A stretch of DNA of 64,000 nucleotides, taken from contig SXJP01000017.1 in assembly GCA_005779395.1 (NCBI GenBank), positions 1 to 64,000 of the forward strand, in the 5' to 3' direction. This DNA is from Actinomycetota bacterium (GTDB lineage Bacteria; Actinomycetota; Acidimicrobiia; IMCC26256; PALSA-610). This document shows, one piece after another, positions 17,378 to 25,602 of the stretch (within the stretch, counting starts at the first letter, position 1; the number at the start of each line of letters is the position of its first letter). A program made the translations under genes and the position numbers. A model generated the notes under the pieces. The model did no database searches. It was given only the letters and a program-made list of their open reading frames with translations, and was not told the origin of the DNA.

Positions 17378-17887
17378 TCATGCGAAGGTGATGTCGATAT
17401 CGCCTGAGCGCTCTGCGGCCGGGTCATCTACAAGCTCGCCGACGCTCAGGAAGCATCGCTCGCCTTCGGCCTTGCAATCATGCGCGTTCGAGCCAATCGG
17501 TGACGACTTGACGACGATCGACCCTGTGCCAGTTCCATCAGGACCTGACTCGACTATCGCGATTGCCGCAAGATCACAGTCGGCTGCGCCAGTTGGGCCG
17601 CCATTTAGCGAAGCGCACAAGTTGATGCCTAGTGACAGACCTGGGGTAAACCCAGCGATCGACACGCTCACCGTGTCGCCATCTGCAAGGCCGTCCGTTG
17701 GAGTTGCAGTCGCCGATGGGCCAACGTCTGGGACAGATGTCGTAGCGACCACCGATGTTGTTGTCTCATCACCGGCTGCTGTTGTCGGTTCATCGGACGT
17801 CGTGCTTGGTTCATCATCATCGCCGCACGCGGCGAAGACCATTGTTAGCGCAAACACTGTTGCCCCAATTCGCATTGCTTTGTTCAT
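17378..17887 (-). CDS. neocarzinostatin-like lipoprotein
   Basis: A 169-residue secreted lipoprotein. The signal peptide ends in VFAAC (lipidated Cys21), followed by an acidic Ser/Thr-rich linker to about residue 60. Residues 61-169 form a beta-sandwich resembling the neocarzinostatin/macromomycin family: the opening PTDGLADGDTVSVSIAGFTP, paired cysteines C91/C104 and C138/C145, and a terminal ITFA. In chromoprotein antibiotics this fold holds an enediyne, but widespread actinobacterial relatives lack such clusters, and none is visible here. ATG with AAAGG upstream. Stand-alone gene between the aldolase and the second importer. Function unknown: surface ligand binding is the reasonable guess. 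Confidence 0.75.
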   Translation of the reverse strand: MNKAMRIGATVFALTMVFAACGDDDEPSTTSDEPTTAAGDETTTSVVATTSVPDVGPSATATPTDGLADGDTVSVSIAGFTPGLSLGINLCASLNGGPTGAADCDLAAIAIVESGPDGTGTGSIVVKSSPIGSNAHDCKAEGERCFLSVGELVDDPAAERSGDIDITFA

Positions 17888-17928
17888 GGTGCCTTTCCTT
17901 TCGTTGGTTATACATAGATATAGATCCG

Positions 17929-18984
17929 TTATTGGTAGTCAGACACTTTCTTCTCGCTCAACAGCAAATTGACGGATTGGCCCGCAAGCGTCGGACCCGC
18001 TGTGTGCAGATGACAGGCGACCGTCGATCCAGCAGTTGTGCGAATTTGTTGCGGGACGGTCTCTCTGCACATCGACATGACATAGGTACAGCGCGTGTGG
18101 AAGCGACAACCGCTTGGCGGAGTCGAAGGACTCGGAACCTCGCCCTGCAAAAGGATCCTGTTGCGATCGCGTTGCTTTTTCGGATTTGGAATAGGACTAG
18201 CAGATAACAATGCCTGGGTATATGGGTGCGTCGGTCGTTCGCACACCTCGTCGGCTGGGCCCTGTTCCACGATCTCGCCGAGGTACATCACGGCGATTCG
18301 ATCGCTGATGTGATGCACGACAGAAAGATCGTGCGAAATGAATAGGTAGGTGAGGTCATGTTCTCTTTGCAACTTCATCAGGAGATTGATTACTTGCGAC
18401 TGTGTCGAAACATCGAGACTCGATAGTGGTTCATCACAAACAATGAACTTGGGTTCGAGCGCAATCGCTCGCGCAATAGCGATTCGCTGCCGCTGCCCAC
18501 CTGAAAACTCATGTGGGTACCGATTGAGATTGACGGCACTCAGACCGACCGCTTGCAACAACTCAAGTACTCGCGCGGTTCGGTCGCGTTTGTTGAGGCC
18601 TTCGTGTACGCGAAGTGGCTCTGCGATGCTCTCGCCAATGGTTTGGCGTGGGTCCAAAGATGAATATGGGTCTTGGAAAACCATTTGCATATTGCGTCGC
18701 AAAATTCGCAACGACCTGCCAGCGAGGCGTGTCACATCCGTGCCGTCGATCTCGACCGAGCCAGCGCTCGACCTCAGCAATTGCAACACGAGGCGACCCG
18801 CCGTCGACTTGCCACTTCCACTTTCACCAACTAGCCCCAATGTCTGCCCTGAGGCGATATCGAAGTCGATGCCTGCGACGGCCTGGACTGCCCCGACCTC
18901 GCGCTTCAGAAACGCTGAGCGAATCGGAAAACTCTTGCGCAAGCCGCGAACAGACACAAAGCCGCTCTCGCCTGAAACAGTCAT
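17929..18984 (-). CDS. peptide-type ABC importer ATPase (DppF/OppF-like), second system
   Basis: A 351-residue ATPase with Walker A GESGSGKST, signature SGGQRQRIAIARAI, Walker B FIVCDEPLSSLD, switch His in FISHDLS and the C-terminal GEVPSPSTPPSGCRFHTRC. The ATG overlaps the stop of the partner ATPase gene by four bases. Last gene of the second importer operon (23442 to 17929). Its substrate is unknown, but the operon carries an operator shared with catabolic genes near 62 kb. Confidence 0.93.
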   Translation of the reverse strand: MTVSGESGFVSVRGLRKSFPIRSAFLKREVGAVQAVAGIDFDIASGQTLGLVGESGSGKSTAGRLVLQLLRSSAGSVEIDGTDVTRLAGRSLRILRRNMQMVFQDPYSSLDPRQTIGESIAEPLRVHEGLNKRDRTARVLELLQAVGLSAVNLNRYPHEFSGGQRQRIAIARAIALEPKFIVCDEPLSSLDVSTQSQVINLLMKLQREHDLTYLFISHDLSVVHHISDRIAVMYLGEIVEQGPADEVCERPTHPYTQALLSASPIPNPKKQRDRNRILLQGEVPSPSTPPSGCRFHTRCTYVMSMCRETVPQQIRTTAGSTVACHLHTAGPTLAGQSVNLLLSEKKVSDYQ

Positions 18985-19982
18985 TTGGCACCCTTGAGCG
19001 ATAAGTCGGCTATACGCACACAGCGCGTGGCGCGCCCGGCTTCGCCTGTAAGTGGGAGATCAACTGGCGCATCACAAAACTCGGTGGCGTAAGAACAACG
19101 AGGCGCGAATCTGCATCCGGCAGGCATTTCTCCTGGACGAGGTACAGAACCAGCAATCACGTGAAGGGCCTTGGCACGCGACGCGTTTTGGGGCATCGAA
19201 TGCAGCAGTCCCTCCGTGTACGGATGTAGCGGCTGTTCGAATAGGCCTTCGACCCGTGCCGTTTCAACTACCTGTCCTGCATACATCACCGCGACGCGGT
19301 CGCAAATATCTGCAACCACGCCCAAATCGTGCGTGATGAAAATTACGGCCATCTCAAGTTCGGCCTGAAGCTTGCGAAGCAATTCGAGAATCTGGGCCTG
19401 CACGGTGACATCGAGCGCAGTCGTGGGCTCGTCGGCGATCAACAATTTCGGACTATTCACTAACGCCATCGCGATCATGGCGCGCTGACGCATCCCACCT
19501 GAGTACTCATGCGGATAAGAACGCAGTCGTTTGTATGCGTCGGGGATTCCGACGAGATCGAGCATTTCGGCAGCCAGGTCGCGCGCTGCACGCTTCGAAA
19601 TATCTCTATGTGCGCGAAGCCCTTCGATGATCTGGTTGCCGATGGTGAAACTCGGATTCAGACTGGTCATCGGTTCCTGAAAGATCATCGCAATCTGTGA
19701 ACCGTTAACTGTGCGTCGTTGCGCCTCAGACAGATTGGTGATCTCCTGACCATCAAAAAATATATTTCCGTCAACGATGCGTGCCTGCCGCCTAGGCAAC
19801 AGCCCCATGATCGATAAACTCGACACAGACTTTCCACAACCGCTTTCACCGACAAGTCCGAGAGTCTCCCCCGCTGCGACCTCGAAAGTGACTCCATCGA
19901 CGACGCGAACCGCACCAGCTTTAGTCGCGAATTCCACGGTAAGACCCTCGACGACGAGGAGCGGGTCTCTGCGGTCATTCAT
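18981..19982 (-). CDS. peptide-type ABC importer ATPase (DppD/OppD-like), second system
   Basis: A 333-residue ATPase with Walker [12 protein letters not shown], signature SGGMRQRAMIAMAL, Walker [13 protein letters not shown], switch His in FITHDLG and the family cysteine segment PAGCRFAPRCSYATEFC. The ATG at 19982 (MNDRRDPLLVVEG) overlaps the DppC-like stop by four bases. A longer in-frame reading into dppC lacks any family similarity and is rejected. Confidence 0.93.
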   Translation of the reverse strand: MNDRRDPLLVVEGLTVEFATKAGAVRVVDGVTFEVAAGETLGLVGESGCGKSVSSLSIMGLLPRRQARIVDGNIFFDGQEITNLSEAQRRTVNGSQIAMIFQEPMTSLNPSFTIGNQIIEGLRAHRDISKRAARDLAAEMLDLVGIPDAYKRLRSYPHEYSGGMRQRAMIAMALVNSPKLLIADEPTTALDVTVQAQILELLRKLQAELEMAVIFITHDLGVVADICDRVAVMYAGQVVETARVEGLFEQPLHPYTEGLLHSMPQNASRAKALHVIAGSVPRPGEMPAGCRFAPRCSYATEFCDAPVDLPLTGEAGRATRCVRIADLSLKGAK

Positions 19983-20866
19983 CGCGCCACCGTTCCGAAC
20001 TGCTCGCGCCCAAGTGCATCGCGCATGCCATCGCCGATCAGGTTGAAGCACAAGACCGTGACAAGAATCGCGAACCCTGGCGGAATGAATGGCCACTGCG
20101 ATACGAGAAGCTGACCCCCGCCGTACGCGGCGCTAAGCATTTGCCCCCAACTCGCATCGGGTGGCTGCACGCCGCCGAAACCGAGGAAAGACAGCCCAGC
20201 TTCGGAGAGAAGTGCGTATCCGAGGCCGAGACCGACCTGCACAAGCAACGGAGCAGCGATGTTAGGGAGGACATGACGGACAAGCATGCGGACCGAACCG
20301 ACGCCGATCGAATTCGACGCCTCGATGTAGGTCTCCTCGCGAACGGCCAAAACTTGAGCACGCACGAGCCTCGCGAAACCAGGAGCGAAAACCACGCCGA
20401 TTGCGGTAACGACCGTGAAGAACGAAGCACCAAGAACGCTGACCAAGACCAGGGCCAAAACGAGTGGCGGGATGGTGAACACGAGATCGGCTAGGCGCAT
20501 CAGGAGTGAGTCGATCTTGCCACCGAAGTATCCGGCTATCAGTCCGATTGGCAGTGCGATTACGAGGGCGAAGACAACAATGCCGAACGCTGAAATGATC
20601 GCTGGGCGCGCTCCATAGATAACGCGAGACAAGACGTCGCGACCGACTTCATCGGTGCCTAGAAGCGACTCAATACTCGGCTCTTGCCACGATGCACCAA
20701 TGTGTTCATTCGGGTCATGAGGGGCAACCATCGGCGCAGCAATCGCGGCGACAGCAATTATTGCAAGGACGCACAAAGCCAACATCGGAATTGTCTGTCC
20801 ACGGAAGCGCCGCAAGAGCTCACAAGTCGGACTAACAGTGAACGCTTCGTGCTCAGTAGTGCTCAT
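19979..20866 (-). CDS. ABC importer permease (DppC-like), second system
   Basis: A 295-residue membrane subunit. The N-terminal helix MLALCVLAIIAVAAIAAPMV is followed by the periplasmic signature LLGTDEVGRDVLSRVIYGAR and a five-helix core. The EAA-loop region is in ASNSIGVGSVRMLVRHVLPN. It ends NLIGDGMRDALG, as DppC proteins do. Four-base ATGA overlaps at both ends tie it to the DppB-like and DppD-like genes. Confidence 0.93.
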   Translation of the reverse strand: MSTTEHEAFTVSPTCELLRRFRGQTIPMLALCVLAIIAVAAIAAPMVAPHDPNEHIGASWQEPSIESLLGTDEVGRDVLSRVIYGARPAIISAFGIVVFALVIALPIGLIAGYFGGKIDSLLMRLADLVFTIPPLVLALVLVSVLGASFFTVVTAIGVVFAPGFARLVRAQVLAVREETYIEASNSIGVGSVRMLVRHVLPNIAAPLLVQVGLGLGYALLSEAGLSFLGFGGVQPPDASWGQMLSAAYGGGQLLVSQWPFIPPGFAILVTVLCFNLIGDGMRDALGREQFGTVAR

Positions 20867-21822
20867 GCGAGTCGAACTCTCGGGTTGAGTACGCCGTACA
20901 ACACGTCAACAACAAGGTTGATAGATACGAACAGCAGCGCCGAAATCAACACGAATGCCTGGATCACGGGGCGGTCTTGACCAACGATTGCCAGGCCGAC
21001 GTATTGGCCAATGCCGTTGATTGAGAAAATCCGCTCGAGCACGATCGAACCGCCGAAGGAATACGCAAGCCCAATTCCCAACACCGTGATGACCGGTAAC
21101 GACGCATTCTTAAGCGCGTGCTTGTAGACGACTGCTCGGGGCGCTAGGCCTTTCGACCGCGCCGTCCTTATGTAGTCCTGCTCTAACGCCTCCAGGACAT
21201 TGGCCCGTACCTGACGAGCAATCGAAGCAGCACCAGTCATACCTGTCGCGAACCACGGCAACACCAGATGGCGCGCCCACTCGCCGAGCGAATCAGAGGG
21301 GTGAACGTAACCGCCCGCTGGCAACCGGCCAACTAACGGAAGATGATCACTTACCGAGAAAAAGGCGATGAGCATCGACGCAAGCCAAAACTCTGGCATC
21401 GATATGCCGATGCTCGATCCGAGGGTGATGACTCGATCGGTAACACCGCCTGACCGAACGGCAGAGATAACCCCGAGCGGCAAGCCAATGATCACGCTAA
21501 TCAAGAACGCTGGAAGCACGATGCTCGCAGTGATCGGCAGTCGGTTCCTGACTTCGGCGCCGACATCGCCCTTGCCGTACCAAGACTCGCCGAAGTCGCC
21601 GCGCAATGATCCGGATATCCAGCGCGTGTACTGCCCAACAAGCGACTCATCGAGGTGGAGTTGATGCCTGATAGCCGCGACTTGTTCCTCAGTGCCCGTC
21701 AGCCCGGCCTTTGCTCTCGCAATATCGAAATCGAGCGAAGCCAACAAGAAAAAAACCCCGGCAGAAACGATGAACAGTAACGGCAGAACCGCCAACAGTC
21801 TGCGGCCGATGTACTTCAACAT
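20863..21822 (-). CDS. ABC importer permease (DppB-like), second system
   Basis: A 319-residue membrane subunit with an N-terminal helix (IGRRLLAVLPLLFIVSAGVF) and a periplasmic stretch containing LTGTEEQVAAIRHQLHLDE. A core of about five helices follows, with the EAA loop in ARSKGLAPRAVVYKHALKN and the ending LYGVLNPRVRLA. Starts 42 bases after the binding-protein gene. Confidence 0.93.
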   Translation of the reverse strand: MLKYIGRRLLAVLPLLFIVSAGVFFLLASLDFDIARAKAGLTGTEEQVAAIRHQLHLDESLVGQYTRWISGSLRGDFGESWYGKGDVGAEVRNRLPITASIVLPAFLISVIIGLPLGVISAVRSGGVTDRVITLGSSIGISMPEFWLASMLIAFFSVSDHLPLVGRLPAGGYVHPSDSLGEWARHLVLPWFATGMTGAASIARQVRANVLEALEQDYIRTARSKGLAPRAVVYKHALKNASLPVITVLGIGLAYSFGGSIVLERIFSINGIGQYVGLAIVGQDRPVIQAFVLISALLFVSINLVVDVLYGVLNPRVRLA

Positions 21823-21864
21823 TTGTGGCTCATCGCTGACCCGTGCTCGTTACCGCGCAAGAGC

Positions 21865-23442
21865 CTACTTGCCGCTCTTGATGTAGACATCGCGAAGGCC
21901 GATCGGTGTGCATGCATCCGCAGGTGTCACCGGCGTTCCCCCAACTCGCTGAGCGTTCCACACCATGTACTGCGGTGCGTGATAGATCGGAACGTCGAGC
22001 GCGTTTGCGGATGCATAGCGCTCTCCCTCAGCCAATAGATCCGCCATTTCTTCGCCAGTTGCGGCATAGGCCGCGTCGCGAATCCGCGTCATTTCGGCGT
22101 TCTCCGCTCCATCATGAATCGCGACGAACTCACCGGTCGCCCAGTTTGACAACATGCTCGGCGCGAAAATCGTTGCCAACTCGCGAGCCGAGAACATCTC
22201 GCCAACCTTCTGGATGTAGTACTCGACCGCGATGTTGGTTGGGAGCGATCGAACGATCGTGGCCTTGATTCCAACCTCAGCTAGTTGCTCTTGGACTATG
22301 AGACCCTGGTTCTCCATGTTCTGCACGCCACCGGGGATGACCATCTCGAACTCAAACCCGTCTGGATAGCCCGCCTCAGCGAGCAGTTGCTTAGCTTTCT
22401 CCGGGTCGTATGGGTACGCATTGTCGAGATCGTCGAGGTGGAACGGCGAATCAGAGTTGAAGTGTTGCCAGGTCACCTCGCCAAGGCCATTTTCGATCAC
22501 TTCGTTGATCTTCTCGCGGTCAATTGCATGGTTAATTGCCTGTCTCACACCCAACTTGGCAAACGGTGTGTCTCCACGCGCGACGCTGGTGAGTCGGAAC
22601 TCGAGTTGTGCGTACTCGCCCGACAGCGCAGTCGCGATCTCTGCATTTGGAAGTTTCGAAGCGACCTCATATGAGTCGCCAAGAAATTTTGCGACGTCAG
22701 CTTCGTTTGCCTGGAATCGCTGAACGGCGGGCGGGCCGAACGCCGCTTGGACAAACTGGATCGCCTCGAGTTTCCAGTGTTCGGCATCCCAATAGTTGGG
22801 ATTACGAATGACGACCAACGATTGACCACGCTCGAAAGACTGGAATGTAAATGGTCCTGCACCTGCTGGTTTCTCAGCTGCCTTCCCGAATGCCGACGGA
22901 GCTACAAGCATGCCGTCCTGGCCTGCGAGAGCAAACAGCAACGACTGCGCTCGCGCGTCTTTGAGGTGCATGACTATGTGCGTTGCATCGGGAGTTTCGA
23001 ACGACTCAATCATCGCTATGTCGGTCAGGTTCGTGTTGGATTGCAAATACTCGATGCCCTGTTGAACAGTCTGAGCTGTCAAGGCCGTTCCGTCGTGATA
23101 CTTCACGTCATCGCGCAAAGTAAGCGAAAGAGTCTTCGCGTCCTGCGCGAGTTCCCACTCTGTAGCGACGTGCGGGAGAACGTTGCCGTTGCCGTCGCTA
23201 CGGAGCAGAGTGTCGTAAATGAACGACCAAATGTTCTTGTCGCAAGTGTTGGTAGATATTGCAGGGTCAAGGTTGGTGATGCCGGACTCAAGGTCGTAGG
23301 CATACCTCAGGACTGTGTCCGGGTCTAGCTCTCCTGGCTTCAGGGCTTCCTTGCCGCCGCCACATGCCGCAGCGAAGATGGCAAGTGTCGCAAAGACTGC
23401 CACCGGCCGAAATGTCCGCGCAGGCTTACGTGTGATGACCAT
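21865..23442 (-). CDS. peptide-type ABC importer binding lipoprotein, second system
   Basis: A 525-residue SBP_bac_5-class binding protein. The signal peptide ends in the lipobox FAAAC (lipid on Cys27), then GGGKE. Family landmarks are LTLRDDVKYHDGTALTAQTV, FQSFERGQSLVVIRNPNYW and the hinge-proximal VRQAINHAIDREKINEVI. The ATG at 23442 follows a G-rich Shine-Dalgarno (GGGGGGATAC). First gene of the second importer operon, which is preceded by a promoter with a perfect palindromic operator. About 20 percent similar in overall plan to the first importer protein, but clearly a different protein, so a different ligand is likely. Confidence 0.9.
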   Translation of the reverse strand: MVITRKPARTFRPVAVFATLAIFAAACGGGKEALKPGELDPDTVLRYAYDLESGITNLDPAISTNTCDKNIWSFIYDTLLRSDGNGNVLPHVATEWELAQDAKTLSLTLRDDVKYHDGTALTAQTVQQGIEYLQSNTNLTDIAMIESFETPDATHIVMHLKDARAQSLLFALAGQDGMLVAPSAFGKAAEKPAGAGPFTFQSFERGQSLVVIRNPNYWDAEHWKLEAIQFVQAAFGPPAVQRFQANEADVAKFLGDSYEVASKLPNAEIATALSGEYAQLEFRLTSVARGDTPFAKLGVRQAINHAIDREKINEVIENGLGEVTWQHFNSDSPFHLDDLDNAYPYDPEKAKQLLAEAGYPDGFEFEMVIPGGVQNMENQGLIVQEQLAEVGIKATIVRSLPTNIAVEYYIQKVGEMFSARELATIFAPSMLSNWATGEFVAIHDGAENAEMTRIRDAAYAATGEEMADLLAEGERYASANALDVPIYHAPQYMVWNAQRVGGTPVTPADACTPIGLRDVYIKSGK

Positions 23443-23477
23443 GTATCCCCCCGAATGTCGTCAGGCAAGTGACTCTG

Positions 23478-23506
23478 ACTATATGACACTCGTGTCAGGT
23501 TGTCAC
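23478..23506 (-). promoter_or_regulatory. promoter of second importer operon
   Basis: On the - strand GTGACA (23506-23501), a 17-base spacer, then TATAGT (23483-23478) match sigma-70-type -35 and -10 boxes. Transcription would start about 30 bases before the binding-protein ATG. The palindrome at 23484-23497 fills most of the spacer, the classic position for a repressor that blocks RNA polymerase. Confidence 0.65.
23484..23497. promoter_or_regulatory. palindromic operator TGACACTCGTGTCA
   Basis: A perfect 6-2-6 inverted repeat located between the -35 and -10 boxes of the importer promoter. A copy differing at one spacer base lies at 62070-62083. The form fits a dimeric TetR- or GntR-type repressor. 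No candidate regulator gene is in the window. Confidence 0.65.
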
Positions 23507-25095
23507 GCCATCGCCACAAGGTCCAGATAGTCGTCAGACCAGTAATCGAGCGTGCCTTCTGGCATTAGCAATACGCGTTGCGGTTTCAACTCTGCGACAA
23601 ACTCGGGATCGTGGCTGACGAGGATCATCGCGCCCTTCCAGCCCCGCAGTGCCGCACCGACTGCGGTGCGACTCGGAGGATCAAGGTTGTTCGTTGGCTC
23701 GTCGAGCAACAAAACGTTATGCAAGCCAGCAGTGAGCATCGCTAGAACTAGTTTGGTCTTCTCGCCACCCGAGAGTGTCGCCGCATCTTGGAATGCCATT
23801 TCGCCAGGGAGACCGAACATTCCGAGCAGATTGCGACGTTCCTGATCTGTGAGGTCGGTCGCGTACTCGCGCAAATGATCTAGCAACGTCCTTCCTCGGA
23901 CGATCGTCTCGTGTTCCTGTGCGTAGTAACCAACCGATACTCCATGACCTGTTGAATGCGCACCCAGGTCGGCTTCCAGTTGGCCGATGAGGACCTTTAG
24001 CAGAGTCGACTTTCCGGCACCGTTAAGACCCATCACGAGAACTCGTTCACCGCGCCCAACAGAAAAGGTGATGTCCTCGAACACGGTGTTCCGACCGAAC
24101 GCTTTTGCAAGTTGATCGGCTTCGAGCACGGTTGCTCCCGAATGCGGTGGATCGGGAAGCCGTACCCGCATAGATTTCGCCTTACGAGCTTCGGTGACAC
24201 GCGTCGATTCCATTCGCGCTACGCGCGTGTCAAGCGACTTCGCTTGGCGAGCACGAGCCGCTGTTTGCCCGCGCATCTTGTCTGCGAGTGTGCTGAGTCT
24301 CTTGATCTCAGAATCCTGATGCGCTGCGATTTTGGCGCGGCGTTGCTCATCAAGTGCACGTGCCTTTACGTACTGGGTGTAGGTCCCCTTGTACTCAATC
24401 AGCTCACCCTCGTCGAGATGCAACACGCGGGTGATTGACTTGTCGAGCAGGCCAATATCATGGCTCACGACGAGCAACCCACCCTTATACGAACGCAAGA
24501 AACCGAATAACCATTCCTTGGCGTCGACATCTAGATGGTTGGTTGGTTCGTCGAGAACGAGCGTGTCGGACCCAGCGAACAAGATCTTGGCTAATTCGAC
24601 TCGTCTGCGTTCTCCACCTGAGAGCGAGTCGATCATCATTTCGAGTCGGTCTGCCTTGAGTCCTAGTCCGGCACAAAGACGACGCACTTCGGCCTCTGCC
24701 GCGTATCCATCCAGACGCTCGAACTCGTCCTGGGCGTTAGCTAGACGACGAATATTTCTCTCGTCTGGGTTGTCCGCCACTGCGATATGGAGCTTCTCAA
24801 GGCGTGATGCAAGGACGTCGAGGCCACGGCCAGACAAGACATGACTAAGCGCCGAGATCTGGTCACCATGACCAACTGAACGAGGCTCCTGGTTGAGATA
24901 CCCGAACGCCTTCGGTCGAGAAATAAAGCCGCCAGCCGCTGGCATCTCGCCCGCCAAGACCTTGAGCAGGGTCGTCTTGCCCGCACCATTGCGACCAACT
25001 AGCCCGACCTTGTCGCCCGCACGGAGGCTGAAAGATCCCTCTACGAGAGTGGTACGACCACCGACCTCGACCGAAAGTTCCCTTACCTGGAGCAT
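23503..25095 (-). CDS. ABC-F family ATPase
   Basis: A 530-residue soluble protein with two ABC ATPase domains and no membrane segment. Domain 1 has GRNGAGKTT (Walker A), LSGGERRRVELAKIL and LVLDEPTNHLD. Domain 2 has GLNGAGKST, LSGGEKTKLVLAML and LLLDEPTNNLD. Between them is the charged helical P-site-tRNA-interacting-type linker (about residues 240-310, rich in Lys/Arg). ABC-F proteins bind the ribosome and act in translation control or antibiotic resistance; the exact subtype is not resolved. The stop at 23503 lies next to the promoter of the importer. Probably the last gene after the ElaA-like gene, with a 75-base gap. Confidence 0.92.
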   Translation of the reverse strand: MLQVRELSVEVGGRTTLVEGSFSLRAGDKVGLVGRNGAGKTTLLKVLAGEMPAAGGFISRPKAFGYLNQEPRSVGHGDQISALSHVLSGRGLDVLASRLEKLHIAVADNPDERNIRRLANAQDEFERLDGYAAEAEVRRLCAGLGLKADRLEMMIDSLSGGERRRVELAKILFAGSDTLVLDEPTNHLDVDAKEWLFGFLRSYKGGLLVVSHDIGLLDKSITRVLHLDEGELIEYKGTYTQYVKARALDEQRRAKIAAHQDSEIKRLSTLADKMRGQTAARARQAKSLDTRVARMESTRVTEARKAKSMRVRLPDPPHSGATVLEADQLAKAFGRNTVFEDITFSVGRGERVLVMGLNGAGKSTLLKVLIGQLEADLGAHSTGHGVSVGYYAQEHETIVRGRTLLDHLREYATDLTDQERRNLLGMFGLPGEMAFQDAATLSGGEKTKLVLAMLTAGLHNVLLLDEPTNNLDPPSRTAVGAALRGWKGAMILVSHDPEFVAELKPQRVLLMPEGTLDYWSDDYLDLVAMA

Positions 25096-25170
25096 CCTCC
25101 ATAGTCGCGCGACATGGACAGATAACAGCGACTCTGGGGCAGGAACGCCAGCCCTGACCGTCGAGATCCT
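25096..25170 (-). promoter_or_regulatory. gap before ABC-F gene with palindrome
   Basis: Immediately upstream of the ABC-F ATG (8 bases away) is GTCGCGCGAC at 25104-25113, a perfect 10-base palindrome flanked by CCAT and ATGG. It might be a regulatory site or an RNA hairpin hiding the start. No clear promoter hexamers were identified. Confidence 0.3.
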
Positions 25171-25602
25171 TTACAGGCCGACAAATTTCATTGGAGTGTG
25201 GACGATTCCGTCTTCGATGTAGTTCGACCCTGTGATTGCGAAACCAAGTCCTGCGTACCAGCCAACTAGGTAGGACTGAGAGTCGAGAACAAGTTCCTGA
25301 TCACCGGCTAGCCGCAACGCTTCTCGCATGAGTTCGCGAGCGTGACCGCTTCTGCGATGGTTGGCTGCCACTACGACACGTCCGATCCGAAGCACCCCAT
25401 TCGGTTCAACCAGGAGTCGTAGCGACGCGACGATTTCTGCGCCATCTGTGATCCAGATGAATCGGGTGCCTGGCTCAAGGTCTCGACCATCGAGATCGAG
25501 AAACGCGCATTCTTGCTCTACTACGAATATTTCGGAGCGCAAACGCAATATCGCGTACAGCGTTACGACATCTAGTTCTGGGAGTTGTCCCGAGTTGATC
25601 AC
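25171..25602 (-). CDS. elaA: ElaA-like GNAT acetyltransferase
   Basis: A 143-residue GNAT-fold N-acetyltransferase of the ElaA type. The family start LYAILRLRSEIFVVEQECAF is followed by LDLDGRDLEPGTRF. The acetyl-CoA loop is RIGRVVVAANHRRSGHARELM, where Q/RxxGxG/A is partly degenerate, and the closing WYAGLGFAITGSNYIEDG is typical. The GTG at 25602 shares one base with the TAG of the selenoprotein gene (TAGTG), so the two are translationally coupled. Substrate unknown. Confidence 0.85.
   Translation of the reverse strand: MINSGQLPELDVVTLYAILRLRSEIFVVEQECAFLDLDGRDLEPGTRFIWITDGAEIVASLRLLVEPNGVLRIGRVVVAANHRRSGHARELMREALRLAGDQELVLDSQSYLVGWYAGLGFAITGSNYIEDGIVHTPMKFVGL

Noticed and set aside
22747..23328. 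Long + strand open frame opposite the importer binding protein
   Set aside because: Antisense shadow of a conserved SBP_bac_5 gene, with no ribosome site or domain.
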